Below are positions 7,980-16,312 of a stretch of DNA of 64,000 nt, one piece after another; the stretch's first letter is position 1, and each line of letters starts with the position of its first letter. Source of the stretch: Teichococcus oryzae (GTDB lineage: Bacteria; Pseudomonadota; Alphaproteobacteria; Acetobacterales; Acetobacteraceae). The stretch is from the NCBI RefSeq assembly GCF_008386565.1, contig NZ_VUKA01000013.1, forward strand, positions 19,164 to 83,163. The letters run 5' to 3'. The translations under genes and the position numbers were made by a program. Under the pieces are notes generated by a model. That model was not told the origin of the DNA. It searched no databases and was given only the letters and a program-made list of their open reading frames with translations.

Positions 7980-9061
7980 GCCGCATCCTTCCGCGCCAGG
8001 GCGCCACGCAGCAGCGCATCGACTTCGGCACCGCGATGCGCATAGGTGTGCGATTCCAGGACACGGCGCCGCGCCGCCTCGCCGATGGCCCGGCTGCGTT
8101 CCGGCGTCAGGGCGGCGACATGGTCAGCGACGTCCTTTCCGTCGCGCGCCACCAGCACCTCCTCATCCACCTTCAGGAACATGTCGAGGCCGAGCCAGTC
8201 ATCGGTGATCAGGCAGGCGCCGGCGCCCGTCGCCTCGAAGACGCGGGTGGCGGGGGACCAGCCGGTTTGCGCCATGCTGTCGCGGGCGATGTTCAGCACC
8301 GCCAGCGGCGAGGTGTTGAAGGCGTTGTGCTCGCGCGTGTAGACATGGCCCAGATGGCGGACATTGCCGCTCATCGCCTTGCTGTCCCAGCCATTGCCGC
8401 CGATCAGGAAGGACCGTTCCGGCAGCAGCGCGGCAGGGCGCAGGAAGAATTCCTCCACCCGCGCCTCGCGGTCCGGCAGGCGGTTGCCGAGGAAAGACAA
8501 ATCGGCCTTGAAGCGCGGCTCGGCCGGCACCGGATGGTGCGTGGCGGGATCGACCGCGTTGTAGACCGGCACGCAGCGCCGCGCGCCGAGCCCTTCATAG
8601 GCGGCGACCACCGGCGGGCCACCGCCATAGGTCAGCACGAAGTCCAGCTTCGGCAGGGTGCGGCGCAACGGGTGGTCCGGCTGCGGCGTGATCTCCGCGA
8701 GGGTGGCAGGCGCGTCCACGTCCCAGAAGATGCGGATGGCGCCGGGGCGCGCGGCGTCCATGACGCCTTCGATCAGCTCATCGTCGAATACGCCGACGCC
8801 GCTGGCCTTCACCACCACATCGGCCTGCCGCGCCTCGGCCATCACGCCGCGCAACGCGTCATCCGTTGCCGTATAGACCACGACGCGCGCCCAGTCCGGT
8901 GGCTCGATATCGCGATGCTGCTGGCGGTCAAAGGCATCGGGCTCGTAGAAGGTGATGTCGTAGCCGCGCCGGGACAGATCATGCAGCATGCCACGGTAAT
9001 AGGTGGCCGCGCCGTTCCAGTAGGAGGACAACAGGCTGGAACCATAGAACGCGATCTTCAT
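7976..9061 (-). CDS. CgeB-type glycosyltransferase (paralogue 2 of 3)
   Basis: 361 residues, same architecture as its neighbours. The N-terminal motif is 'SSYWNGAATYYRGML' and the C-terminal donor-site motif is 'ATRVFEATGAGACLITDDW' followed by 'DEEVLVARDGKDV'. The conserved Glu of the C-terminal lobe is present. It overlaps both adjacent genes by four bases, so the copies are co-translated and probably add successive sugars to one glycan. Substrates cannot be inferred. Confidence 0.82.
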   Translation of the reverse strand: MKIAFYGSSLLSSYWNGAATYYRGMLHDLSRRGYDITFYEPDAFDRQQHRDIEPPDWARVVVYTATDDALRGVMAEARQADVVVKASGVGVFDDELIEGVMDAARPGAIRIFWDVDAPATLAEITPQPDHPLRRTLPKLDFVLTYGGGPPVVAAYEGLGARRCVPVYNAVDPATHHPVPAEPRFKADLSFLGNRLPDREARVEEFFLRPAALLPERSFLIGGNGWDSKAMSGNVRHLGHVYTREHNAFNTSPLAVLNIARDSMAQTGWSPATRVFEATGAGACLITDDWLGLDMFLKVDEEVLVARDGKDVADHVAALTPERSRAIGEAARRRVLESHTYAHRGAEVDALLRGALARKDAA

Positions 9062-10188
9062 GCGGCGTTCTCCATCCTCTCGGGGCCCATCTTGTCGGGC
9101 GAAGTCATCAGGGTGCCGGCGATGGCCAGCAGCTCGCGCATGCGGTGCTCGCAGCCATGCCGGGCACGGACGGTTTCAAGCCCGTGCGCCACGAGGGATT
9201 CACGCAGCGCGGCATCGTTGCGGATCGCCGTCATGTGGCGCCGCATCTCGTTCCCGTCGCGGGCGACGAGGTAATCCTCACCGGGCCGGAACAGGTGCTC
9301 GGCATCGTCCCAGGGGGCGCTCAGCAGCGGGATGCCGCAGGCCAGCGCCTCGAACACGCGGATGGTGGGAATGCCGGGGAGCAGCTGCGTGTAATAGCGG
9401 CGCGGCACATGCACCGTGGCAAGGTGGCGCGCGAACACTTCCGGCGCGCGGGCATTGGGCACCCAGCCGCGATAGCGCGCGCCATATGCGGCCAGCCTCG
9501 CCTTCGCCTCCTCCGGGTAGCGCACTCCGTGGATGTCGAGCGACAGGCCGGCCCCGCGCGCCGGACGCAGCAGGAAATCCTCGATCTCGGCGCTGCGCTC
9601 GCCATCGCCCCAATTGCCGATCCAGATCAGGCCCTCGCGCGGGGCCTCGATGGCGGGAGGGTGGAAGTGGCGCAAATCGGCCGCCTCATGCCAGACCCAG
9701 ACGCGGTTGCCCCAGCCCCAGCGGCGATACACCCGGGCCAGCGTCTCGCCAAAGGCCAGCACGCCGTCATAGCCGGACAGGTCGAAGGCACGGATCGCCT
9801 CCGGATCACTGACCGCGCGATGATGCGTGTCGTGGAACAGCAGCCGGAACCGCCCGCCCCCGGCGCGCAGGCGGCCGATCCGCGCCACCACTGCCGGATC
9901 ATTCCATTCATGCACGATGACGAGATCAGCCGTGCCCAGCGCATCCTCGATCTCCGTCGCATCGGCGTAGCTGTGCGAGGACAATTCAGGATAGGCGGCA
10001 CGGAAGGCACTCAGCCCGGCCTCGCCAGCATCGCGGCGCAGGTTCTCCAGGCTCCAATTGTTGCCGGGTTCGAACACCGCCACTTCGTGGTCGTGCAGCA
10101 CCAGCTCGCGCAGCACGCCGCGTAGGAAATGCGCGTTGCCGTGGTTCCAGCAGGACAGAAGGGAATGCGTGAGATAGGCGATCTTCAT
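9058..10188 (-). CDS. CgeB-type glycosyltransferase (paralogue 3 of 3)
   Basis: 376 residues from the ATG at 10188, chosen because it gives the ATGA overlap (10185-10188) with the upstream gene and starts directly with 'MKIAYLTHSLLSCWNHGN', matching its two paralogues. A longer in-frame extension upstream lies in the neighbouring gene and is rejected. The C-terminal lobe shows 'TIRVFEALACGIPLLSAPW' and 'GEDYLVARDGNEM'. Predicted cytosolic GT-B transferase of the same glycan pathway. Confidence 0.82.
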   Translation of the reverse strand: MKIAYLTHSLLSCWNHGNAHFLRGVLRELVLHDHEVAVFEPGNNWSLENLRRDAGEAGLSAFRAAYPELSSHSYADATEIEDALGTADLVIVHEWNDPAVVARIGRLRAGGGRFRLLFHDTHHRAVSDPEAIRAFDLSGYDGVLAFGETLARVYRRWGWGNRVWVWHEAADLRHFHPPAIEAPREGLIWIGNWGDGERSAEIEDFLLRPARGAGLSLDIHGVRYPEEAKARLAAYGARYRGWVPNARAPEVFARHLATVHVPRRYYTQLLPGIPTIRVFEALACGIPLLSAPWDDAEHLFRPGEDYLVARDGNEMRRHMTAIRNDAALRESLVAHGLETVRARHGCEHRMRELLAIAGTLMTSPDKMGPERMENAA

Positions 10189-11300
10189 GCCGGCGTTTCC
10201 AGAAAAGCGCGGGCAGGCACCAGCTCGCGATAAAGATCCAGCGTCGCTGTCACCATGGCGTCCGCCGTGTAGCGCGCGGCACGACGCCGGGCCGCCTCGC
10301 CGCGGGCCTGGCGCAGCCGCGGCGCCGCCAGCCGGCGCAGCGCCGCCGCGAAGCCTGCAGCATCGCCGGACGCCACGTAATCCGCCGCCCCGCCCCAGAT
10401 CTCGCGAAAGGTGGGAATGTCGGAAAGCACCAGTGGACACCCCGCCTGGGCCGCTTCCAGCACAGCGAGTCCAAATGGCTCATAGCGCGCCGCCGACACG
10501 AAGGCCGGCTGCCGCGCCAGCATGGCCTGCATCGCCGCGCGGTCCAGGCTGCCCTGGGTTTGCAAATGGCGCAGATCGATGCGTGCGCCGCCGGGGCCTT
10601 CCACCGGGCCCGCCGCCAGGAGGGGAAAAGGCAGTTGCGCCGCCGCCGCGTCCAGCGTGGCGAGGTTCTTGCCCTCGTCCCACAGCCGCCCGGCGGTGAA
10701 GGCGAAGAATGGCGTGGGCGATGCGCCGCGCATTGCCCAGGGCGCGGTGCCGTTGAAAACCAGCCGGGGCCGCTCGGGCAGGCCGTAAAGGGATTGCGTC
10801 GCGGCCGCGAAGGCCGCACTCGGCGCCGCCACCAGATCGGCGACGCGGTAGCCCTCGGCCAGCAGGTCGCGGTGCCAGGTGAAATCCGACGGCAGCGGGC
10901 CTGACCTCACCGCTGCCCACCAGCTCGCCATGCAGGAATGGCAGAAAGCCAGTACCGGGATGGGAAAGCGGTTGCCCGCCGCCAGGGCCGGGCTGTTGAG
11001 GTGCAGCAGGTCGGCCCCGCAATCACGCGCCAGGGCGGCCAGCCGGCCCCCCGCGTCCCGCACCGCGGCCGCATCCGGCACCATCCAGTCCAGCATCAGG
11101 CCGGTATCCAGCAGGCGAAGTCCCGGAATGGCCGCCGCTTCCAGCCGCTGCGTCGCACCGGGCGGTGGGCCGAGAACCGCCAGTGTCACCCGAACCTGCC
11201 GCGCCAAAAGGCCACGGCACAAGGTCAGGGCATAGGACCAGACCCCGCCCACGGCATCCGTTGTCACCAGCGCATGCAGAGGCCGGGGCTCCGCCGCCAT
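10185..11300 (-). CDS. Glycosyltransferase family 4
   Basis: 371 residues, GT-B fold. The N-lobe begins 'HALVTTDAVGGVWSYA', and the C-lobe has 'GRLWDEGKNLATLDAAA' and the E-x7-E donor site 'EPFGLAVLEAA' followed by 'GCPLVLSDIPTFREIW', the standard GT4 pattern. The ATG at 11300 overlaps the upstream stop by one base (TGATG). It is distinct from the three CgeB-type neighbours and may transfer the first or a branching sugar. Confidence 0.87.
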   Translation of the reverse strand: MAAEPRPLHALVTTDAVGGVWSYALTLCRGLLARQVRVTLAVLGPPPGATQRLEAAAIPGLRLLDTGLMLDWMVPDAAAVRDAGGRLAALARDCGADLLHLNSPALAAGNRFPIPVLAFCHSCMASWWAAVRSGPLPSDFTWHRDLLAEGYRVADLVAAPSAAFAAATQSLYGLPERPRLVFNGTAPWAMRGASPTPFFAFTAGRLWDEGKNLATLDAAAAQLPFPLLAAGPVEGPGGARIDLRHLQTQGSLDRAAMQAMLARQPAFVSAARYEPFGLAVLEAAQAGCPLVLSDIPTFREIWGGAADYVASGDAAGFAAALRRLAAPRLRQARGEAARRRAARYTADAMVTATLDLYRELVPARAFLETPA

Positions 11301-12403
11301 CACGATGCGGCGCCCGCCACGTCCAGCGCCATCCCGCCCTTCCGGCTGCCCAGCCATTGCGCCAGGGCGGCGACGCCCTGGCGCCACGGCACCGGCTCCC
11401 GCAGGCCAAGCTGAGACCGGATCAGCCTTGTGTCCGACACGTAATAGCGTTGGTCGCCGGCGCGCCAGTCGCCATAAACGGTTTCCACCTTATGGCCGAT
11501 CTCTGCCTCGATGGCGGCGATCACCTGGCGTAGGCTGACGGCGTTGCCCGGCCCGCCGCCAAGATTGAAGGCCTGTCCCTGCACTTCCCCGATGTGCCGC
11601 CAGGCGGCCATGTAGGCACCCACCGCATCCTGCACCTGCAACAGGTCGCGCACCTGGCAGCCATCGCCAAAAATGGTGATCGGCTCCCGCCGCAACGCGC
11701 GGATCAGGAAATGCGCCACCCAGCCCTGGTCCTCGGTGCCCATCTGCCGCTCACCATAGATGCAGCTCATGCGCAGCACCGTGGCGGGAAGGCCGAAGGA
11801 GCGGGAGTAATCCAGCACATACTGGTCGGCCGCGCCCTTGGAGCAGCCATAGGGCGTGTGGAAATCGAGCGGCCGTTGCTCGCCAATGCCGGCGGCGCGG
11901 ATCACGGGGTCCACCGGCAGGTAGGCATCGCCGCTGCGCTCCAGCGCGATGTCAAGCAGGTTGCCGTACACCTTGTTGGTGCTGGCGAAGACCAGCGGCA
12001 CGGCCTCGCCGCGCCGGCGCAGCGCTTCCAGCAGGGTGAAGGTGCCGCGCAGATTGACATCGAAATCCTCGCGCGGATCGGTGAGGCTGGTGGTCACCGC
12101 CACCTGCGCGGCAAGGTGGAACACTGCCTGCGCGTCGCGCGCCGCCTCGGTGAGTGCCGCATCGTCGCGCAGATCGGCGATGATGGGGATCAGGCGGCTG
12201 CCATGCTGCTGCTTCAGCCATTCCAGATTGGCCGCCACGCCCGGCCGCGCCAGCGCGTCGAACACCAGCACCTCATGCCCTTCGCGCAGCAGCCGATCGG
12301 CGAGGTTGGAGCCGATGAAGCCGGCGCCGCCGGTCACGAGAACCGGGCCTTTCCCTGGCCGCTTCGCCGGCCGCAGCGCCGGCGCGGCGAGGGGGCCGCT
12401 CAC
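11300..12403 (-). CDS. NAD-dependent epimerase, CDP-paratose 2-epimerase-like
   Basis: 367 residues from a GTG start that forms a GTGA overlap with the upstream gene (12400-12403). NAD loop GGAGFIG at 25-31 and catalytic Y185-x3-K189 in 'PYGCSKGAADQYVLDY'. The following 'MSCIYGERQMGTEDQGW' and 'GDGCQVRDLLQV' stretches are typical of CDP-paratose/tyvelose-type epimerases rather than generic GalE. It probably inverts a hydroxyl on a nucleotide sugar used by the adjacent transferases. The exact substrate is not determinable here. Confidence 0.84.
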   Translation of the reverse strand: MSGPLAAPALRPAKRPGKGPVLVTGGAGFIGSNLADRLLREGHEVLVFDALARPGVAANLEWLKQQHGSRLIPIIADLRDDAALTEAARDAQAVFHLAAQVAVTTSLTDPREDFDVNLRGTFTLLEALRRRGEAVPLVFASTNKVYGNLLDIALERSGDAYLPVDPVIRAAGIGEQRPLDFHTPYGCSKGAADQYVLDYSRSFGLPATVLRMSCIYGERQMGTEDQGWVAHFLIRALRREPITIFGDGCQVRDLLQVQDAVGAYMAAWRHIGEVQGQAFNLGGGPGNAVSLRQVIAAIEAEIGHKVETVYGDWRAGDQRYYVSDTRLIRSQLGLREPVPWRQGVAALAQWLGSRKGGMALDVAGAAS

Positions 12404-13515
12404 GCCACCAGCCCCCTGGTTTCGAGTTCGCTGCGGGCCTGCTGCACCCGGTCCTCCGCCTGCTGGCGGGCCACCCATTCGGCCAGTTCCGCGAGATCGG
12501 CCTGGAAGTCGCGGCTGACGCTGAAACCCAGCTCGCGCCGAATCTTGCCGATATCGGCAATGTTGTGGCGGATGTCGCCGCTGCGCGTCTTGTTGGTGAT
12601 CTCCGGGGCCATCTCCGGCCGGCCCATCGCGGCCGCCAGTTCACGCGCCACCTCGGCCACGGTGCGGTCATGGCCGCTGGCCACGTTGTAGACCTGACCG
12701 GCGGCCTCGGGCCGCTCCAGCGCCAGGTGGAAGGCGCGCGCCACATCCTCGACATGCACGAAGTCACGGCGCTGCTGGCCATCCTCGAAGATCACCGGCG
12801 GCTGGCCATTGTGCAGGCGGGACGCGAAGATCGCCAGCACGCCCGTATAAGGGTTGGACAGCGCCTGCCCCGGCCCATAGGCATTCCACAGCCGCAACGC
12901 CACGCCTTCCATCCCGTAGGCCGGTGCCAGGGTCAGGGTCAGGCATTCCTGGGTGTGCTTGGAAATGGCGTAAACCGAGGCCAGCGCGGGGCGCTTGCTT
13001 TCCGGCGTCGGAACCGGGCGCAGCGGCCGGCCGGCCTTGTCCAGCGGGTCCCAGGGCGCATCGGGGCCGCGCCGCGGCGTGCGCCGAACATCCTCGTGCA
13101 GCGCACCATCTTCGTCCTGGTACAGCCCCTCCCCATAGATGCTCATGGAGGAGGCGACCACCACGCGCTTCACCGGCGCGTCGATCAGCTGCTGGAACAG
13201 AACCGCCGTACCAACATCGTTCACCGAGACATAGCGATCCACCGCATACATGCTCTGGCCGACACCGACCTCGGCAGCAAGGTGGACGACGCGATCAACA
13301 CCGCGCAGCGCCCGGCGCACCGCCTCGGGGTCGCGCACATCGCCCCGCAGGAACTCCGCCTCGGCGTCCAGCAATTCAGGCCGGCCGCGGGCGCCATGCA
13401 CCTGCTCGATCAGGCTGTCCAGCACCCGAACATGATACCCGCCGCGCAACAGCCGCCGCGCCAGATGGCAGCCGATGAAGCCGCCGCCCCCTGTAATCAG
13501 AACAGTTTCCTGCAC
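12400..13515 (-). CDS. NAD-dependent epimerase, dTDP-L-rhamnose 4-epimerase-like
   Basis: 371 residues from the GTG at 13515, preferred because GGGAG lies ten bases upstream and the protein then begins immediately before 'VLITGGGGFIG'. The ATG at 13542 has no ribosome site. The active-site pattern includes 'SSMSIYGEG', a family-specific 'PTPESKRPALASVYAISK' segment and Y-x3-K within it; this pattern fits dTDP-L-rhamnose 4-epimerase-like enzymes. First gene of the leftward operon, transcribed from the region shared with inositol-3-phosphate synthase. Confidence 0.82.
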   Translation of the reverse strand: MQETVLITGGGGFIGCHLARRLLRGGYHVRVLDSLIEQVHGARGRPELLDAEAEFLRGDVRDPEAVRRALRGVDRVVHLAAEVGVGQSMYAVDRYVSVNDVGTAVLFQQLIDAPVKRVVVASSMSIYGEGLYQDEDGALHEDVRRTPRRGPDAPWDPLDKAGRPLRPVPTPESKRPALASVYAISKHTQECLTLTLAPAYGMEGVALRLWNAYGPGQALSNPYTGVLAIFASRLHNGQPPVIFEDGQQRRDFVHVEDVARAFHLALERPEAAGQVYNVASGHDRTVAEVARELAAAMGRPEMAPEITNKTRSGDIRHNIADIGKIRRELGFSVSRDFQADLAELAEWVARQQAEDRVQQARSELETRGLVA

Positions 13516-13859
13516 TCTGGCAAATCTCCCGCCTCGGGCCATGCGGCGTCTTGTGCAGGCGCCGGAACAAAGAAGAAGTTGAAGTTGAACGACGACGGGA
13601 AGGCCGAGTTGCAGATTGCTACAATCTCCAGGGCCCAGGAATTGCTTTGGCCACAGGCCAAAATCCTTCTTTCGGCAAGGGTTGCAGTTTCGGCCCACAT
13701 GGCTGCGCGGTTTCACGAAGATGTCATCGGGCAGGAGGAACAAAGAAGCTGGTGTGGTGTTGTGCCCAGAACGCGCCGTGACGTTTCAGCCCGGCTGGCA
13801 TCCGCGGCACTCATCCGCTGAGATCGGCCGGCGGCCCATTGTTGATGCAAGGAGGATTC
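13516..13859. promoter_or_regulatory. Divergent intergenic region of the glycan/inositol cluster
   Basis: 344 bases without a gene, AT-richer than its surroundings, between the leftward epimerase and rightward inositol-phosphate synthase starts, so it must hold both promoters. It contains a perfect inverted repeat TTTGGCC-ACA-GGCCAAA (13646-13662), a possible operator, and two direct copies of GGAACAAAGAAG (13564-13575 and 13737-13748) 173 bases apart. A strong AAGGAGGA ribosome site sits at 13849-13856. No -10/-35 pair could be assigned with confidence. Confidence 0.5.
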
Positions 13860-14942
13860 GTGTCGGCATCCAGATCTGTTCGGGTTGGCATTGTCGGTGT
13901 TGGCAACTGCGCCTCCTCCTTCGTGCAAGGACTGTCCTATTACCGCGATGCCGATGTGAATGAGCCGATCCCGGGGCTGATGCATGCCGATCTCGGCGGC
14001 TATCATGTGCGCGATGTCGAGGTGAGCTGCGCCTTTGACGTGAACGCCGCCAAGGTGGGCCAGGATGTCGCGGACGCGGTGCTGGCCCCGCCCAACAACA
14101 CCAAGGTCTTTGCCAGGCCCGCCCCCACCGGCGTCAGGGTCGAGCGCGGCCCCACGCTAGATGGCCTGGGCCGCTATGTGCGCGGCGCGTTTCAGGAATC
14201 GGATGCCCCGGCCGCCGATGTCACCGACATCATCCGGCGCAGCGGCACCCAGGTGCTGGTGTCCTATCTTCCGGTCGGCTCGCAGCAGGCCAGCGAATGG
14301 TATGCCGAACGCGCGCTGGAGGCCGGCTGCGCCTTTGTCAACTGCATCCCGGTCTTCATCGCTTCCAACCCTTCCTGGCAGAAGCGGTTCGAGGAGCGCG
14401 GCCTCCCCATCATCGGCGACGACATCAAGAGCCAGGTCGGCGCCACCATCGTGCACCGCGTGCTGGCCAACCTGTTCCGCGAGCGCGGCGTGCGCCTCGA
14501 CCGCACCTATCAGCTGAATTTTGGCGGCAACACCGACTTCCAGAACATGCTGGAGCGCGAAAGGCTGGAATCCAAGAAGATCTCCAAGACCCAGGCGGTG
14601 ACCAGCCAGTTCGACGTTCCCCTGCCCGCCAATGACGTGCATGTGGGCCCCAGCGACTACGTGCCCTGGCTCGAGGACCGGAAATGGGCCCATATCCGGC
14701 TGGAGGGCACGGCCTTCGGCGGGATGCCGCTGAATCTGGAACTGAAGCTGGAGGTCTGGGATTCGCCCAACTCCGCCGGCATTGTCATTGATGCCGTGCG
14801 CTGCGCCCGCTTGGCCTTGGATCGCGGCCTGTCCGGCGCGCTGGCCGCGCCCTCCAGCTACTTCATGAAGTCGCCACCCAGGCAGTACACCGATCAGGAG
14901 GCACGGGAGCGCACCTTGCGTTTCATTCAGGGCCTGGACTGA
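13860..14942 (+). CDS. ino1: Inositol-3-phosphate synthase
   Basis: 360 residues. Converts glucose 6-phosphate to myo-inositol 3-phosphate with NAD. Visible family motifs: N-terminal NAD loop '[11 protein letters not shown]', 'SYLPVGS', '[11 protein letters not shown]', '[11 protein letters not shown]', '[10 protein letters not shown]' and 'DSPNSAG'. The size fits the shorter prokaryotic/actinobacterial type rather than the roughly 500-residue eukaryotic type. The GTG at 13860 is chosen because AAGGAGGA lies four bases upstream; TTG and ATG codons at 13839-13847 would run through that site. First gene of a rightward set with phosphatase, methyltransferase and glycosidase-like genes, implying an inositol-derived product. 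Confidence 0.92.
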   Translation: MSASRSVRVGIVGVGNCASSFVQGLSYYRDADVNEPIPGLMHADLGGYHVRDVEVSCAFDVNAAKVGQDVADAVLAPPNNTKVFARPAPTGVRVERGPTLDGLGRYVRGAFQESDAPAADVTDIIRRSGTQVLVSYLPVGSQQASEWYAERALEAGCAFVNCIPVFIASNPSWQKRFEERGLPIIGDDIKSQVGATIVHRVLANLFRERGVRLDRTYQLNFGGNTDFQNMLERERLESKKISKTQAVTSQFDVPLPANDVHVGPSDYVPWLEDRKWAHIRLEGTAFGGMPLNLELKLEVWDSPNSAGIVIDAVRCARLALDRGLSGALAAPSSYFMKSPPRQYTDQEARERTLRFIQGLD

Positions 14943-14951
14943 CCGCACCGC

Positions 14952-15566
14952 ATGGCGATGACGTTGTTCCTGCTGCGGCATGCGGCGCATGACCGTGTGG
15001 CGGATACGCTGTGCGGGCGCATGCCGGGCGTGGCACTGGGCGGAGCGGGGCTGGCCCAGGCCGATGCCCTGGCGGCACGGCTGCATGGTGAAGGCATCGA
15101 GGCGCTCTACACCAGCCCGGTCCAGCGTTGCCACGAAACCGCCGCACCCATTGGCCGCGCCCTGGGCCTCGATCCCCTGGTCGATGACGCGCTGACCGAG
15201 ATCGATTTCGGAGACTGGACTGGGCGGCGCTTCACGGAGCTGCTGGATGATCCGCAGTGGCGGCATTGGAACAGTGCCCGCGATGATGCAGCGCCACCAT
15301 GTGGCGAATCCATGCGCGCGGCGCAGCGCCGGGTGATGGGCTGGATCACCGCCGCGCATGATCGGCACCCGGATGGCCGTGTCGCCATGGTCAGCCATGG
15401 CGACGTCATCAAGGCGGCGCTGTGTTTCTTTCTGGATCTTCCCTTGCAAGCCTATGAGCGCTTCGACATCGCGCCGGCCTCGCTCAGCGCCCTTGTTGTC
15501 TGGCAGGGGGGTGGCAGGGTGCTGTGCCTGAACGAACAGCCGCCGGCCAAAACGGAGATGGCATGA
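14952..15566 (+). CDS. Histidine phosphatase superfamily protein
   Basis: 204 residues. The N-terminal catalytic motif is LRHA (Arg9, His10) where most relatives have RHG; the second catalytic histidine is in 'MVSHGD', and 'YTSPVQRCHETA' is the usual phosphate-pocket stretch. Starts nine bases after the inositol-3-phosphate synthase stop. Inference: it may dephosphorylate inositol 3-phosphate or a later cyclitol phosphate, since no inositol monophosphatase-type gene is present in the cluster. ATG at 14958 is an alternative start. Confidence 0.83.
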   Translation: MAMTLFLLRHAAHDRVADTLCGRMPGVALGGAGLAQADALAARLHGEGIEALYTSPVQRCHETAAPIGRALGLDPLVDDALTEIDFGDWTGRRFTELLDDPQWRHWNSARDDAAPPCGESMRAAQRRVMGWITAAHDRHPDGRVAMVSHGDVIKAALCFFLDLPLQAYERFDIAPASLSALVVWQGGGRVLCLNEQPPAKTEMA

Positions 15567-16312
15567 CACCCGACACGATCCGTGCGGAAGCTGCAAAGCT
15601 CGGCCCCTGGTTCCACAACATCACCCTGCACGGTGTTTCAACCGCGCCGGAGCATCCCTTGGGTGATTACCCTGCCTGCGTCTGGCAATATTTCGGCCAT
15701 GCCTTGCCGCAGGATCTGCGTGGCAAGTCGGTGCTCGACATCGGCTGCAATGCCGGGTTCTTTTCCATCGAGATGAAGCGGCGCGGCGCGGCCCGCGTGC
15801 TCGGCGTCGATTCCGATGCGCGCTACCTGGAACAGGCCCGCTTCGCGGCGCGCGCGTTGGATCTCGAGATCGAATACCGCGAATTGTCGGTCTATGACGT
15901 CGGCGCGCTGGGTGAGCGCTTTGACGTGGTGCTGTTCATGGGCGTGCTCTACCATCTTCGGCACCCGCTTCTGGCACTTGACCTGCTGCGCGAGCATGTG
16001 GTCGGCGACCTTCTGGTGTTCCAGAGCATGCAGCGCGGCCCGCGCGAGGTGGAGCCGGCGCAGGAGGATTACCCCTTCGAGGCGGAGGAGCAATTCGCTC
16101 GTCCCGGCTGGCCGCGGCTGCATTTCATCGAGCACCGCTATGCCGGCGACGTCACCAATTGGTGGATCCCGAACCGCGCCGGTGCCGAGGCGATGCTGCG
16201 GAATGCCGGCTTCGAGATCCTGCACCATCCCGACCGCGAGATTTATCTTTGTCGGCCCGTCGCGCCACCTTATGGCTCGGCGGCCGTCTATCCTGCAAAG
16301 GGCCCGCGTTGA
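15563..16312 (+). CDS. SAM-dependent methyltransferase (CmoB-like fold)
   Basis: 249 residues, Rossmann methyltransferase. Motif I is 'VLDIGCNAGFFS', followed by the acidic strand end 'VLGVDSD'; the upstream 'YPACVWQYFGHALPQDLRGK' region and 'FMGVLYHLRHPLLALD' resemble the CmoB-like branch. It overlaps the phosphatase stop by ATGA. It probably methylates a small sugar or cyclitol rather than tRNA, judged from context. C-terminal 'IPNRAGAEAMLRNAGF' is typical of this class. Confidence 0.84.
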   Translation: MTPDTIRAEAAKLGPWFHNITLHGVSTAPEHPLGDYPACVWQYFGHALPQDLRGKSVLDIGCNAGFFSIEMKRRGAARVLGVDSDARYLEQARFAARALDLEIEYRELSVYDVGALGERFDVVLFMGVLYHLRHPLLALDLLREHVVGDLLVFQSMQRGPREVEPAQEDYPFEAEEQFARPGWPRLHFIEHRYAGDVTNWWIPNRAGAEAMLRNAGFEILHHPDREIYLCRPVAPPYGSAAVYPAKGPR

